Positions 1 through 10,755 of a stretch of DNA of 64,000 nucleotides are shown here, in pieces. This DNA is from Diospyros lotus (taxonomy: Eukaryota; Streptophyta; Magnoliopsida; Ericales; Ebenaceae): assembly GCF_014633365.1 (NCBI RefSeq), contig NC_068344.1, positions 11,299,669 through 11,363,668 of the forward strand, in the 5' to 3' direction. The position numbers were made by a program, and so were the translations under genes. The notes beneath the pieces were generated by a model. It was not told the DNA's origin. It made no database searches and worked only from the letters and a program-made list of their open reading frames with translations. Position 1 is the stretch's first letter; the number at the start of each line of letters is the position of its first letter.

Positions 1-121
1 TTAACGCCTTTTTACCTTCAATAAGATTTTCTAGAGATTCCTTTAAATCCAAATTTTGTTTAGAAATATTTTCTTTTTCATCAATCAAAACCTTTTTCTC
101 ATTAATCCAAGATTCTTTTTA

Positions 122-1253
122 TTAATTTAATGAAATCACTTCTTCATTTAGAGATTTTAATTTCTTCTTTAGAACATTATTTTTCAAACTAACTTTTTCA
201 AATTCACTTATAACATCATTAAATGCATCATGTAATTCATCAAGAGTAAAATTTGTAATTGCAAGAGTAGAGTGGGAGTTTACCTCTTTTTCTATTTTGA
301 CCATGAGGCATAGATTGACCACTTCTACATCTTGGGATTCATCACTTGAAGAGAAGTCATTCTCACTCCATGTGGCTAAGGCTTTATTCTTTCCTTTCCT
401 AGCCTTATTCTTCAACAAAGGACAATTTGTCCTTACATGACCTAACTTCTTGCACTCAAAACATCGAACTTGGTTAGAAGTATCTTCTTTTTGTTCTTTT
501 TCTTTCTTAAAATTCCTTCTTTGATTAAATCTATCTTTTTTCATAAATCTACTAAATCTCCTAGCAAACATAGCAAAATCCTCAGCTTCATTATCTTGAG
601 AATTTTGATATTCTTTCTCTACTTTAAATGATACATTTTTATTTTTCTTTGACTGATCTACATAATCACTTTTCATCATGATTTCATGAGTCATTAATAA
701 TCCTAATAGATTATCAAAGGATAAGGTATCTAGATCTTTAGCTTCGATTCTGGATGTAACTTTAGGATCCCAAACCTTAGGAACACTTCTTAGAACTCTA
801 GACCGGTGATAATATCATTAAACCTAGTGAACATCTCCTTTATAGATTCATTTTATTTTATGAAAAACAACTTATAATCACAAATAAGTAATTTTTTTTT
901 GTTTCTTTTACTTGCTTGGTACCTTCATGAGTTACCTCTAGTTTATCCCAAATTTCTTTTACCATTTTGCATGTTGAGACTCTATTGAACTTCTCAGGGT
1001 AAAGAACACAAAATAAGGGATTCATGGCTCTTGCATTTGCTTCCATATTCCCCTTGTCAACTTTTGTCCATTCCTTCATTTTCTCCATGTTGGATTGCTT
1101 TATCTCCTTCTTAACAGATTGCAAAAGATTAAAATCATGCATGAGAAAACAAGTCATATTTTTCTTCCAATAATTATAGTTAGAACCATGAAAGAAAGGG
1201 GGATGGGTAATGCTTTGATTGTCGGATTGAGATGAACTAGCAAAATGTTCCAT
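122..1253 (-). pseudogene. Ty1/copia gag, broken (SIRE-like element)
   Basis: Two open blocks on the minus strand together cover a copia gag. The upstream block (858-1253, 131 aa) starts at an ATG and has the gag N-terminal pattern with the motif NYNYWKKNM near residue 30. The downstream block (122-694, 190 aa) has a CCHC zinc knuckle, C78-x2-C81-x4-H86-x4-C91, which binds RNA in nucleocapsid proteins, inside a Lys/Arg-rich stretch. It then runs into a Lys/Glu-rich helical tail that continues to the window edge. The sequence between 695 and 857 still reads as gag in other frames, so at least two frameshifts broke the gene. It lies directly downstream (minus sense) of an LTR at 1276-2570, as expected for gag after a 5' LTR. 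I do not see an intact primer binding site between them. Confidence 0.75.
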
Positions 1254-1275
1254 GAATGGATCTTTTACCCTAGGT

Positions 1276-2570
1276 TGTTAGACCTTTGAAAAGAATTGTA
1301 TAGAAATGGCACCACAACCCAAGAAGGGGGTGAATTGGGTTATGTAAAAAATTTGATTGAACATAACATCCTTTTCACTAAAAAATAAGATTTTAATGCA
1401 AATGAGTGTAAATGAGGATTGTTTTGCACAAAGGATAAAATCAAGAAGAAAAGCAATGGAGGGACGCAACGATATATAGTGGTTCGGCTAAACTAAGTGT
1501 AATTTACTCCCTTATCTCCTCACTAAGGGTTTTGAAACGATTTACTATATCTTTTTACTTGATCTCAAGTAGGCCCTCTAGTCCCCAAGACTAGGAATTA
1601 TAATCCTCTTACTTAGATAAGTAAGCCCTTTAGCAATAAGGTAGGAAATATAACATTCCATAATTGATGTAGACCCTTTAACAATCTTGCTAGAAAATGT
1701 AAGAGATATACAGAAAATAGATTTTAAGAGATGAAGCTCTTAGTTACAAGATCTCTCAAAATAAGCACAAGACTTGAAAACAAATAATACAAAAATGAAT
1801 ACAAAGCCTTTGAGAGAAAAAAAGAATGAAACAATTGAGCACTTGTAAGTTTGTAGTAGAGTCACTTGGATCTATTGAATGATTCGCAAGACCTCTATTT
1901 ATAATGCTTGGCGAGGGATTTCAAAAATATGCCCATTGGTGGTAGATAGTCGCAATTGATGACTTGACGAACTAATCGTTGGAAGACTTTGCAATAACAA
2001 ACAATCGACAAATGCAAAGAATCGATTGATAACTTAGTTCAAAAATTCAAACATAGGTTGATAGTTTAAACAAAATGGTCAACACTTAGTGATGTAAGGA
2101 TTTTGTCGGTCAACAATTTATGAGAAATGATCGACACTTATAATGTAAAAAGGCAAACTACCAATAGCATGCTTTCTGCTAGTCGACAACCAAGGAAAAC
2201 GATCGATAGCTAGAACCATAACAGCTAGAATGGTCAACAGTTTAATAGAGTCTGTCGATAATTTGGACCAAAACACCAAAATAGTCGATAGGTCCCTAGA
2301 ACTAGTTGATAGCTGGGACTTTTGCCTTTGAAATTTTTTTTTCTCCATTTTAACAAACGATTTAAAGCCAATTTTTGAAAATCATTTAGGAGATTCATTT
2401 AACTCATAATACTTGTTTTTGCAAATCTCTATTTAAGATGTGAATAAAAACATAGTTCATTTGATTTGATTCTCATTTTAACAAAGAATTATTGAAATTG
2501 ATGTTTATTTGAAAAACATAAACTTAACTTATGGAATAAAACAATTTTTTTATCATCAAAACCAGACACA
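1276..2570 (-). mobile_element. SIRE-like copia LTR between 3'-ORF tail and gag
   Basis: In minus orientation this 1295-bp block begins TGTGTCTGGTTTTGATG and ends GGTCTAACA, so it has TG...CA ends. It shares with the solo LTR at 55098-57229 the early 'TTTTGATGAT' and, near the 3' end, a run of C followed by CTCTTG. A minus-strand TATA box (TATAAATAG) lies near 1894-1903. The U3 half (about 1920-2330) carries many imperfect short repeats built on TCGAC/TCGAT. The 'tggttcgg...ctcactaag' segment at 1481-1530 is shared with the related LTR at 46340-46400. It sits between a coiled-coil 3'-ORF tail and gag, so it may be an LTR shared by two copies in tandem. Confidence 0.6.
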
Positions 2571-2589
2571 AGAGTAAAATATTAGGCAT

Positions 2590-2800
2590 TAATATCACTT
2601 TCAAGTCCCTTTTTTTGCAAACTCTTCCTTCAACAAAGCAACCTCATCTTCAAGTGTTTCAATAAAAAGAATCCTTATTTTTTGCATATTGGAAGTAATT
2701 CTCTTTCTCTTGCTTGGTAGCTTCTAAAGCCTCCAATTTCACTATAGTTGTTGATTATAGTAGAATGATTTGTTGTTTGAGAGAATCTATTCTTTTATCT
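2590..2800 (-). pseudogene. C-terminal coiled-coil tail of a copia 3' ORF
   Basis: Minus-strand translation gives Lys/Glu/Leu-rich helical sequence (for example KLEALEATKQEKENY, then after a frameshift EDEVALLKEEFAKK) ending in a stop just before the LTR start at 2570. SIRE/Maximus-type copia elements commonly carry an extra ORF with a coiled-coil end in this position, between pol and the 3' LTR. Only about 60 codons survive, with at least one stop and one frameshift. No membrane segment is visible, so calling it env-like would rest on position alone. Confidence 0.4.
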
Positions 2801-2809
2801 CTCTTTACA

Positions 2810-4380
2810 TGTAACGACCCACTCCCACTTACGAGTGCCACTCATGAATAATTAACCAGATTACTGTAACGACCCACTCTTACTTTGGGGGGGCGCTACT
2901 TGTGAATAATCAAACCGGATTACTCACACACAACACCAACTAATGAAGAGAGAGACTATGTTTCAACAGGAAATGCTCTAGGTAGGCACTAGGTTTCATC
3001 CCTCCCTTCACTCCACTCGAGGAATCGGTCCCAAACACAGACAAAGAAACACAACAGAATTGGACCCGAAACTCGAGTGAGCTTCAGCTTTCTTTAGCTC
3101 GCCACACAGCGAGCCAAAGGTGACCCAAGCACAAAACTAGCACGTCAAACATCCACTGAGTTCTGGGGATTTATGGGAACATACCTTTCTGATCCTTACT
3201 TGATCCGAAACATGGCTCCACCAACTAAAGCCATATACATCAAACCATCTCAAAATCACTTTTCACACTATGGTGATTACAACAACTAGATACATTTAGC
3301 GCACAACAACATTTACATTCAATCACATGAATACATATGAGAGATAATACAATTAAAAAACTTAGGCAATAATGCTAGTTGCCACTTTAACCTCCCAACA
3401 TCATCACTACTGTCATTCAGACTTGCAACATCTACAACATGAGGTAAAACCTCATGAGTCATAAAGACCCAGTAAGGGTGCAATTCATATGTAAATGAAG
3501 CATGAGAGAGCATGTAATGCAGAAATGCAATGCAAAATGGGTAGTCTTCCATGCCCTCATAATCTTCATAGGTTAAGGCATCAAGCAACCATTTCCACAA
3601 CACTAGTCCTCCATATGACCATAGGTATACTAGAACTCATATCATGCAAGAATTAACCACTACATGAAACTCATAAGGAAAATCATTTACAAATGCATGC
3701 AAGACCACCACCCTTGGGTCATCCTTTACTTGGCTTGAAGCCTCATTTCTGCCTCGACATGAACTTCAGCTTGAAACTCAACTCTTCAAGGACTATCGCT
3801 TCCTCGGTAGAATCTAGATGCCACACACAAAACCCAACAACTGAAATTAAACCAGGGTCTATGTTTTTGCCATTCACCGTAAAAACACACTCATCAACCA
3901 CTACCAAACAACCCCAACCAAGGGTCTAATCCAACCATCAATTCACATTACACCATCTTCACATAATGCAATAACTCAAAAAGAAATTATTAATTTACCT
4001 TTACTCATTTTGGAGGAGAAATTCCAAAAAATGCCCATACCGGCGCTGCCTCCTTGGCCACAAATCTTGCACCAAAATCTCATTCTCGGGCCTTTAACAC
4101 ACTCCTGAAGCCCCAAAATAATTTCCAAATTTTTTTCAAAATTTTCTGAAATTTCTTACCATTTTTTCTCCAGTTTCCCCTTATTTATTTTCTTTTCTAT
4201 ATATTTTTTTCCTTTTTTTTTTCTTTTTCTTCCCTCATTCTTCCTCCTACTTCCCGCGCCTTCTTTTTCCTCTATTCCCTTGCGCGCACAACACCTGCGC
4301 CCACCACCGCCAGGCTCCACGACCTAGCTCCACCAGCCATCACTGCAGCTGCGGCTTGCCACCACCGGCCACACAATCGG
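2810..4380 (-). mobile_element. Gypsy solo LTR 'E2', distal part
   Basis: Starts TGTAACGACCC after TSD TTACA (2805-2809). The other end of the same LTR is at 10200-10722, followed by a second TTACA (10723-10727). The layout matches the intact LTR at 16375-18508: a T-rich stretch (4100-4240) followed by a GC-rich, Pro/Ala-codon-like stretch (4250-4380). That comparison puts the LTR on the minus strand. The first 112 bases hold a tandem duplication of about 55 bp (TGTAACGACCCACTC at 2810 and again near 2865). The LTR stops at 4380, where it abuts the truncated gypsy element B. No gene is seen in it. Confidence 0.7.
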
Positions 4381-4382
4381 AG

Positions 4383-5912
4383 ATTCTATATCATCCAGGA
4401 AAGGCTAATGTAGTAGCCGATGCTTTGAGTCGGCGATGAGCTTCTATAGCTACGATGATGGTTCAAGAATGGAGGTTATTAGAACAGTTGAGTGTCTTAT
4501 CTATTTCAACCCCAAAAGATAAACCAGTTGTGAGTTATGCTTATATGAGAGTACAACCCGAGTTATTTGAATTGCTCAAGACACAACAATCGAAAGATGT
4601 GAAGTTAGCACAAATTTTAGCAGATATCGAGAAATTTTCTCCTTTGGGATATACTCTACGGAGTGGTGGTATACTTTTATTTCAGGGACGTATTTGTATA
4701 CCCGATGGTGGAAATCTTAAGCAAGAGATTTTGAATGAAGCATACAAGAGTCATTACACTATTCATCCAGGTGTTACGAAGATGTACCACGACCTTAAGC
4801 GACAGTATTGGTGGAGTGGTATGAAGAAAGATGTAGCCAGATATATTTCACAATGTTCAGTATGCCAACAAGTTAAAGCGGAACATCAGAAACCCGCAGG
4901 TTTATTACTTCCATTACCCATTCCGGAGTGGAAATGGGATAATATTGCTATGGATTTTGTGATGGGTTTACCCAGGACTACTAGAGGCTACGATGCTATA
5001 TGGGTGATTGTTGATCGTTTAACTAAATCAGCCCATTTTCTTCCTATTAAGAAGACTTATTCATTAAATAGATTTGCGAAAATTTACATTGAGGAGATCG
5101 TGAAGTTAGACGGTGTTCCATCCAGCATTGTATCAGATCGAGATCCTTGTTTTACTTCTCATTTTTGGGGAGCTTTGCATGAGGCATTGGGATCTCAGTT
5201 GAAGTTCAGCACGACATTTCATCCGCAGACAGATGGCCAGTCAGAGAGGACTATTAGGACTCTTGAGGACATGTTGAGAGCTTGTGTTTTAGATTTCCAA
5301 GGTAGTTGGGATGAGCATTTACCTTTGGTGGAATTTGCTTACAATAATAGTTTCCATTCAAGTATTGGAATGTCACCATATGAGGCTTTGTATGGGCGAC
5401 CATGTCGATCGCCGATATGTTGGGAAGAGATTGGAGATAGGGCTTTATTAGGTCCTGAAATTGTTGAACAGACGACAGAAAAGATCCGAGTGATCAAAGC
5501 AAGAATGAAAACAGCACAAGACAGACAGAAGAGCTATGCAGACAAGCGACGACGAGACCTCGAGTTTGAGGTAGGCGACCATGTTTGGTTGAGAGTCATG
5601 CCTATTAAAGGTGTGCGAAGATTTGGCGTAACAGGAAAGCTTAGTCCCCGTTACGTTGGTCCATTTGAGATTTTGAGACGGATAGGGACTTTGGCATATG
5701 AGTTAGTTTTGCCACCTCAGTTGTCCCATGTCCACAATGTGTTCCATGTTTCAATGTTGAGGAAGTATGTGCCAGATCCTCAGCATGTGATCGATTTTCA
5801 AACTCTTGAAGTTCAAGAAGACGTATCTTATGAAGAGATGCCTATCAGTATATTAGAGAGAAAAGAGAAAACTTTGAGGAATCGATCAATTCCTCTTGTG
5901 AAAGTACAATGA
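4383..5912 (+). pseudogene. Gypsy pol fragment: RNase H end, integrase, chromodomain-like tail
   Basis: The frame opens in the last RNase H residues (HPGKANVVADALSR at 4392-4433), meets a stop at 4437, and resumes as a 485-codon ORF from 4455. Residue positions are from that ATG. A zinc-binding HHCC domain has H100, H104, C134 and C137. The integrase core has D167 (MDFV), D228 (SDRD) and E264 (GQSER), with 35 residues between the second D and the E, the normal DD35E layout. All three catalytic residues are present, so this is the best preserved integrase here. The C-terminal part has the GDHVWLRV segment and LSHVHNVFHVSML, typical of chromovirus integrases. A TGA at 5910 cuts the chromodomain-like tail, which reads on as AEEATWELEEEM to a stop near 5989. 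Integrase inserts element cDNA into nuclear DNA; this copy lacks the rest of pol and cannot act alone. Confidence 0.85.
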
Positions 5913-6022
5913 CAGCATCACTCGGCAGAAGAGGCGACGTGGGAGCTAGAAGAAGAGATGAGGCGTCTTCACCCCTCATTGTTCGAGTAATCAGTTACGA
6001 ATTTGGAGGACCAAATTCTTTT

Positions 6023-6036
6023 AAGGAGGGGAGAAA
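6023..6036 (+). other. Polypurine tract of element B
   Basis: A purine run (AAGGAGGGGAGAAA) lies one base before the LTR start TGTAACGACC at 6038. This is the usual primer site for plus-strand cDNA synthesis, and it fixes the orientation and the LTR boundary. Confidence 0.8.
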
Positions 6037-6366
6037 TTGTAACGACCCATTAGAGGGTTTAGATTTTATTTAGAAATTATTGAATTTCTTAATTAGTTTT
6101 GTTTGGAGGATTTTTGTCAATTAATTGTTAATATGGCAATCTAGAGACTTTAGTTGAGAAAATAGCTTTTAAATAGCATTTAATTATTGTGAAGAATAAA
6201 TGCAAGGACATGTTGGTCATTTAAGGATTTGATATTAGCATTTAATTATTAAATAGAATTATTGTGATTAAGGGATTGAAGAATCCATCCGTGAGACGAT
6301 TGGGTTAGAAGACTCCTAGTTATAATAGGAGAATGAGTTATGGCATTAGGGCTTCTTAGATCAGTG

Positions 6367-6374
6367 TATATATA
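6367..6374 (+). promoter_or_regulatory. TATA box of B LTR
   Basis: TATATATA followed by GTTTC, about 330 bp into the LTR, before a stretch with 'aagaacagagagccaagaagcaatcag' character typical of an R region. Promoter by position only. Confidence 0.5.
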
Positions 6375-6825
6375 GTTTCATAAGTCATATGTTCTTCACG
6401 CCGCAAGAACAGAGAGCCAAGAAGCAATCAGTGAGTTCAAGTTTTGCATAGGAGGCTCTCGTGAGATCATTAAGTCGATTAAGAAGATCATAAGGCAAGT
6501 ATCCTTCCCCTGTAATCCTTTCTTACAGGTCTTGATTTAGTTTGATATCAGATTTCCAGAATTGAATCAATTCCAGTGCATGTATATATATATATATATG
6601 TGCGTTACAGTGAGTACCAGCCAGTTCATGCATGTTCCTTGCAACGTTTACATTAGTTATGATCAATAATTCATCCCTCAAGTTGTTTATATATCAATTA
6701 GGATTGTTCTCCCAAGATTTCTTTTGGAATGGTGTAGTGAAACTAAGTTTTGATTCAAGTTATGATCTCTGTCATCGTAAGCTTTATATCTGATAAGATT
6801 CCAGTCATTCGAATAAGTCTTGTGT

Positions 6826-7311
6826 CATTCGAATGAGTTTCAAAGCATCCGAATAAGTTTCAGTGTTATCGTAATGTTTTTCCCTTATAATGTATCAGTC
6901 ATTCGAATGAGTGCCTTGTCATTCGAATGAGTCCTGAGATATCGTATCATTCGTATGAATTTTTGAGGTTTTTAGACTGTCATTCGAATGAGCCTTGTTG
7001 TCATTCGAATGAGCCCTTGAAGATGTGAGTAAGTTGTTGCTTTGTATAGCTTAGCATTCGAATGAGCCTTCTTGTCATTCGAATGATCTTCAAATTGATT
7101 CGAATAAAGTTACTGTTGCAATCGAATGAGTCGAGTTTTGCCAGTTTAAATGTTGGAAATTTTCAAAATTCATTCGAATGAATTTGAGAGTCATTCGAAT
7201 GAGTCCCAGATCAGATCCGAATAGCCTTTGAATATCATCTATCATTCGAATGAGCCTTCTGTCATTCGAATGAGTCTCTGTCATTCGAATGAGTTTTTTG
7301 CCATTCGAATG
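6826..7311. repeat. Cluster of 13 copies of palindrome CATTCGAATG
   Basis: Exact copies start at 6826, 6900, 6920, 6981, 7002, 7055, 7076, 7171, 7192, 7243, 7263, 7282 and 7302. Many are preceded by GT and followed by AG, and 8 of the 12 intervals are close to 20 bp or a multiple of it. Degenerate versions (CATCCGAATA, CATTCAAATG) flank the cluster out to about 7420. Each unit is its own reverse complement. The cluster is about 460-900 bp downstream of the TATA box, so it should be transcribed. Confidence 0.85.
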
Positions 7312-8938
7312 AGCTTGCTGAAATCCTTTTCTTTCATTCAAATGGCTGCCTTTTCATTCAAATTGCTTCCTTAGACTTTCTCAATCATCCAAATAGTATC
7401 AAATGGCATCCAAATAGCTTCCAATAAATTCTTGATTTAAGTTTTAAATTTAATATGAATATTCAATTATTCAAATATTGAATTTTTATGCCAAGATATC
7501 ATAAAATCCAATATGCCATGCCTGTACTTAGAAATTTCAGAATATTTGAATCTCAATATTTTTAGTAAAAATCATATACCATGTTTACCAGTTCATTATG
7601 ACATGGTCAGCATTATTTTGTGAGATTATGTGCATACACATTGTATGAGCATTGAGCATGACTTATGTGGAGCACTACATATCGTGTGCTAGCATTTATA
7701 TGAGCATTGCATTATGCGCACCAGGCGGCTTGTCCGCGGGGATCCCACTAGTATCAGTACAATTATATCTCAGTTATGAGTTGCTCGCCTGATGTCGACC
7801 AGGGAGCTAGGGCCATATTGCCCAAAGTATGTGCTTACAATTTTTATGTTTGCAGGACTCAGATCAGTCAGGTATGTGTTACAGTTATGTGGGCCTATGG
7901 GCCAAAGTTGCATACCTGCATTTAGTTTACAGCTTATGTTCATTACATCTTATAAATGCCATCCAGTGATTATTATATCTCTCAGTACAAGTTCAGTAAG
8001 TATTTTTATTAGTATCGATACTCTTCAATTCAGCTTTAGTTATTCTTTACAGTTTATTACTTGCTGAGCTTTGTAGCTCACCTTGTACTCTTCACCATTC
8101 CAGGTCCTAGTGGGGGAGTACCAGATGTGGGGCCTAGCAACAGTGTCTAGTAGTGTGTGTACGTGGAGTGACTGCTACGCTACCCTGCACATTTATTTAT
8201 CAAAACTACAACTAAATTCATCAGACGTCAATCCTTTTATTAAAGCAGGTGTAGGGCGATTATACTCGCTAGTGTGCGAGTGTGCGTGTAGTACAATTTT
8301 AAATTTATATTTCGGTAAGTCCGAGTCGGTTCACAGGGAGATTATTTATGGTTGAAAGTAAAAATCATAAAATATTTGAGTTTAGGAGGTAATTAAGATG
8401 ATCTAAAGACAATAATTAAAGCTAAACTAATACTGAATTTAAGTAGCTTGGGTCAAGATAATTTCAGTGTCAAAACCAATTAATTCCCAATTTGATAGAA
8501 AAGGTCAGCAATATTCATCTTAATTAAGTTTTACAGCTCTGTTAGTAAATTTAGTTCAAGATAATGGTAATTCTTGTTTAAGCAATATCCATACATGGCA
8601 TGGAAATTCTAAGTTAAGCAATTACCATAAATTGAACTATATTCCATAGACAGAATTTATAGATATAGATTAATCATTTAGGCTTGGGTATGAAAACGTT
8701 TCCAAATCTAGCAATCTCCATACGTGGCATGAAAATTCTAAGTTAGGCTTATGCTCCAATCCAAACTTAAAGATACAACGCACACTGCTCAAATTAAATC
8801 AGATTAATATTACATATTTTAAGCGCAGCTTTCTTTGGGAATCATTGGCGTTGGACACTGTCCTTGTCTTAACCCAAGAATGGATTTAGCTACTCATCTT
8901 CATTTTAAAATAAATTGGCAGGAATTTAAATAATGAGA

Positions 8939-9172
8939 ATTAAAAGACAGTATTTAAAAGACTATTTTTTAACCGACCATATAGGCGGTATATAATGAAA
9001 AGACAATAATTAAAAGACTATTTTTTAACCGACCATATAGGCGGTATGTAATTGAAAGACAATAATTGAAAGACTATTTTGAACCGACCATATAGGCGGT
9101 ATGTAATTGAAAGACAATAATTGAAAGACTATTTTGAACCGACCATATAAGCGGTATATAATAAAAAGACAA
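8939..9172. repeat. Minisatellite, about 59 bp x 4
   Basis: Four tandem units contain AAAGACTATTTT(TT)AACCGACC followed by ATATAGGCGGTAT. They differ by a few substitutions and small indels. The array lies in the AT-rich block of the B LTR. Confidence 0.85.
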
Positions 9173-9417
9173 TATGAATAACATAATACAACTATATGGA
9201 AACAACGGTTAAAGATTTAAGAGAAAAATTCTAAGAACAAAACTATATAGAAACTAAAGTTGAAAATTTAAGAGAGAAATCTAAAGATCACAATTATACA
9301 TTCATTATAAGAAAATCCAATCCTTACAAATGCACCATAAGTGCTCTATTTATAGGCTAGAAAATGTAATGAAAACTATTCAATTATATAATTTAATAAT
9401 ACAAAATATCTAATTAA

Positions 9418-9558
9418 TGATGTAAGCGATGATGTAATTCCAACTCATGATGTAAGCGATGATGTCCAACTCATGATGTAAGCGATGATGTCACTCTAAC
9501 CCATGATGTAAGCGATGATGTCACTCCAACCCATGATGTAAGCGATGATGTCATCAAT
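9418..9558. repeat. Minisatellite, about 25-34 bp x 5
   Basis: Five tandem copies of TGATGTAAGCGATGATGT with spacers such as CACTCCAACCCA. The unit itself contains repeated GATGATGT words. Short ORFs on either strand here are by-products. Confidence 0.85.
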
Positions 9559-9587
9559 TTGTGAGACTTGGGCTTTTCATATTTTTG

Positions 9588-9745
9588 GGCTTGGGCCTTG
9601 CTTGTGTTGGGCTTGGGCTTGAACCTTCCTTGTGTTGGGCTTGGGCTTGAACCTTCCTTGTGTTGGGCTTGGGCTTGGGCCTTCCTTGTGTTGGGCTTGG
9701 GCTTGGGCCTTACTTGTGTTGGGCTTGGGCCTGGGCTTTCCATAT
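9588..9745. repeat. Minisatellite, about 28 bp x 5
   Basis: Five tandem copies of GGGCTTGGGCTTG followed by (AACC or GGCC)TT(C/A)CTTGTGTT. Three overlapping plus-strand ORFs and one minus-strand ORF are open only because the repeat has no stops, so none is called as a gene. Confidence 0.85.
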
Positions 9746-9747
9746 TT

Positions 9748-9832
9748 TTATATTATTATATTATTATATATATTATATTTATTTTTTTATATTTTATATA
9801 TTTTATATATATTTTTATATTAATATTTTAAA
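9748..9832. repeat. AT-rich simple sequence
   Basis: Runs of TATTATTATATAT and TTTTATAT directly follow the third minisatellite. Confidence 0.8.
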
Positions 9833-10199
9833 CATACACAAAATCACAAAATGCATAATAATATTCAATTTAAACTATTTTAAGATCAAAATAAGGGTGA
9901 AATTATAATAAAATTTTTACAAAATTGATCACTAATCATGGAGCCGCTCAAGACCAAAGATGTATGGGAGTTGTTAGTTTATTAGTTAGTGCTTGATCAG
10001 TTTAGATTCATTTTATTTTCCAGTTTAGGGAATTTCCCTTAGATGCAATTATGATTTCAGTTTTTGTTGACTCAGAGTGTTATTACAGTTAATTGACATA
10101 TATAGTATTGGTATCAGAATTCAGTTATCAGTCAGTTTATTTTATTATCCCCAGTAGCACTTCTTCTCGGGCAGTTCTAGGAGAGGGGGGGTGTTACAA

Positions 10200-10722
10200 T
10201 GACACTTGGGGATTTTCAATAATAGCACTTGGGACCCTCTCAAGGCTTCATTAATTACCATCAAGCCACAAAATATCTTGATTTCTTCAAAATTAATAAT
10301 CAGCTTTTACTTGATAAGGCTGATTCCGTCCCTGTGCTTGCATGAGATCTTTATTCCAATTGAAAACACCTCAGGGTTGCCTCACTCGCAAAATCGGACC
10401 ACCCCTAAGGTCCCATCAGCTTCTTGGATGTCCCCTGCGACCATTCGGTACTGGCACCCATTCAGGCTTATATAGAATTTATTTCAAAAATTATTCCTGT
10501 ACAGACTGCTTCTAGCGTCATGAACCTCACCTCGAGACGCTCACCATTCTCATGCCGTCTTCCCTGGACATCCAAGTCTTGGGGCATTCCCTACCATCGA
10601 TTCGACAATTTTATTAATTAATTTCTTGAAATCAACCTTTGGGTTTCTCGAACCACCCGAGGTTCTTTCCAAATTACTGGAATTTATTTATTTTTCAATA
10701 CCATGTAATACGGGGTATTACA
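10200..10722 (-). mobile_element. Gypsy solo LTR 'E2', proximal part
   Basis: The rest of the LTR begun at 2810. On the minus strand it starts TGTAATACCCCG. It resembles the 5' ends of the LTRs ending at 18508, 51072 and 62642: the shared 'cctcagggttg', 'cctcgagacgctc' and 'ggtattaca' words occur in the same order. TSD TTACA follows at 10723-10727. The two E2 parts add up to about 2.1 kb, close to the 2134 bp of LTR E. Confidence 0.7.
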
Positions 10723-10755
10723 TTACAAGCCTAAGAATATTATAAAAAAACTATA

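Larger units (their letters stand above)
4381..10199 (+). mobile_element. 5'-truncated chromovirus-like Ty3/gypsy element 'B'
   Basis: The element starts abruptly inside the end of RNase H, runs through integrase and a chromodomain-like tail, has a polypurine tract at 6023-6036 and a 3' LTR at 6038-10199. Gag, protease, reverse transcriptase, most of RNase H and the 5' LTR are missing. It splits the solo LTR E2, whose two halves lie on either side. Most likely B inserted whole into E2 and a later deletion removed the left part of B together with some E2 sequence, since no TSD survives for B. The assignment to a Tekay/Del-like chromovirus rests on the integrase type, the chromodomain-like tail and the long TGTAACGACCC LTR. 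Confidence 0.75.
6038..10199 (+). mobile_element. 3' LTR of element B, 4.2 kb
   Basis: Begins TGTAACGACC after the PPT and ends GGGTGTTACA at 10199. A TATA box (TATATATA, 6367-6374) follows the U3 part. Downstream come a palindrome cluster (6826-7311), sequence with 'gagctttgtagctcacc' (8066-8082), and an AT-rich block (about 8250-9960) with three minisatellites. 4.16 kb is long for an LTR. The 8250-9960 block may be a later insertion, but I found no clean TSD around it. No convincing ORF is present; the short ORFs here follow the repeats. Confidence 0.7.

Noticed and set aside
3319..3929. ORFs of 94 and 78 codons in LTR E2
   Set aside because: No domain, no conservation in the related LTR at 16375-18508.
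6826..7311. CRISPR-like regular repeat array
   Set aside because: The repeat is only 10 bp, palindromic and irregularly spaced, in a plant retrotransposon LTR.
7090..7341. 83-codon minus-strand ORF with repeated LIRM
   Set aside because: Produced by the CATTCGAATG repeats.
9471..9908. ORFs rich in GLGL or KPNT repeats
   Set aside because: Direct translation of minisatellites in several frames; not genes.
8250..9960. A separate element inserted in LTR B
   Set aside because: Sequence character changes here, but I found neither clear termini nor a TSD; kept only as a remark.
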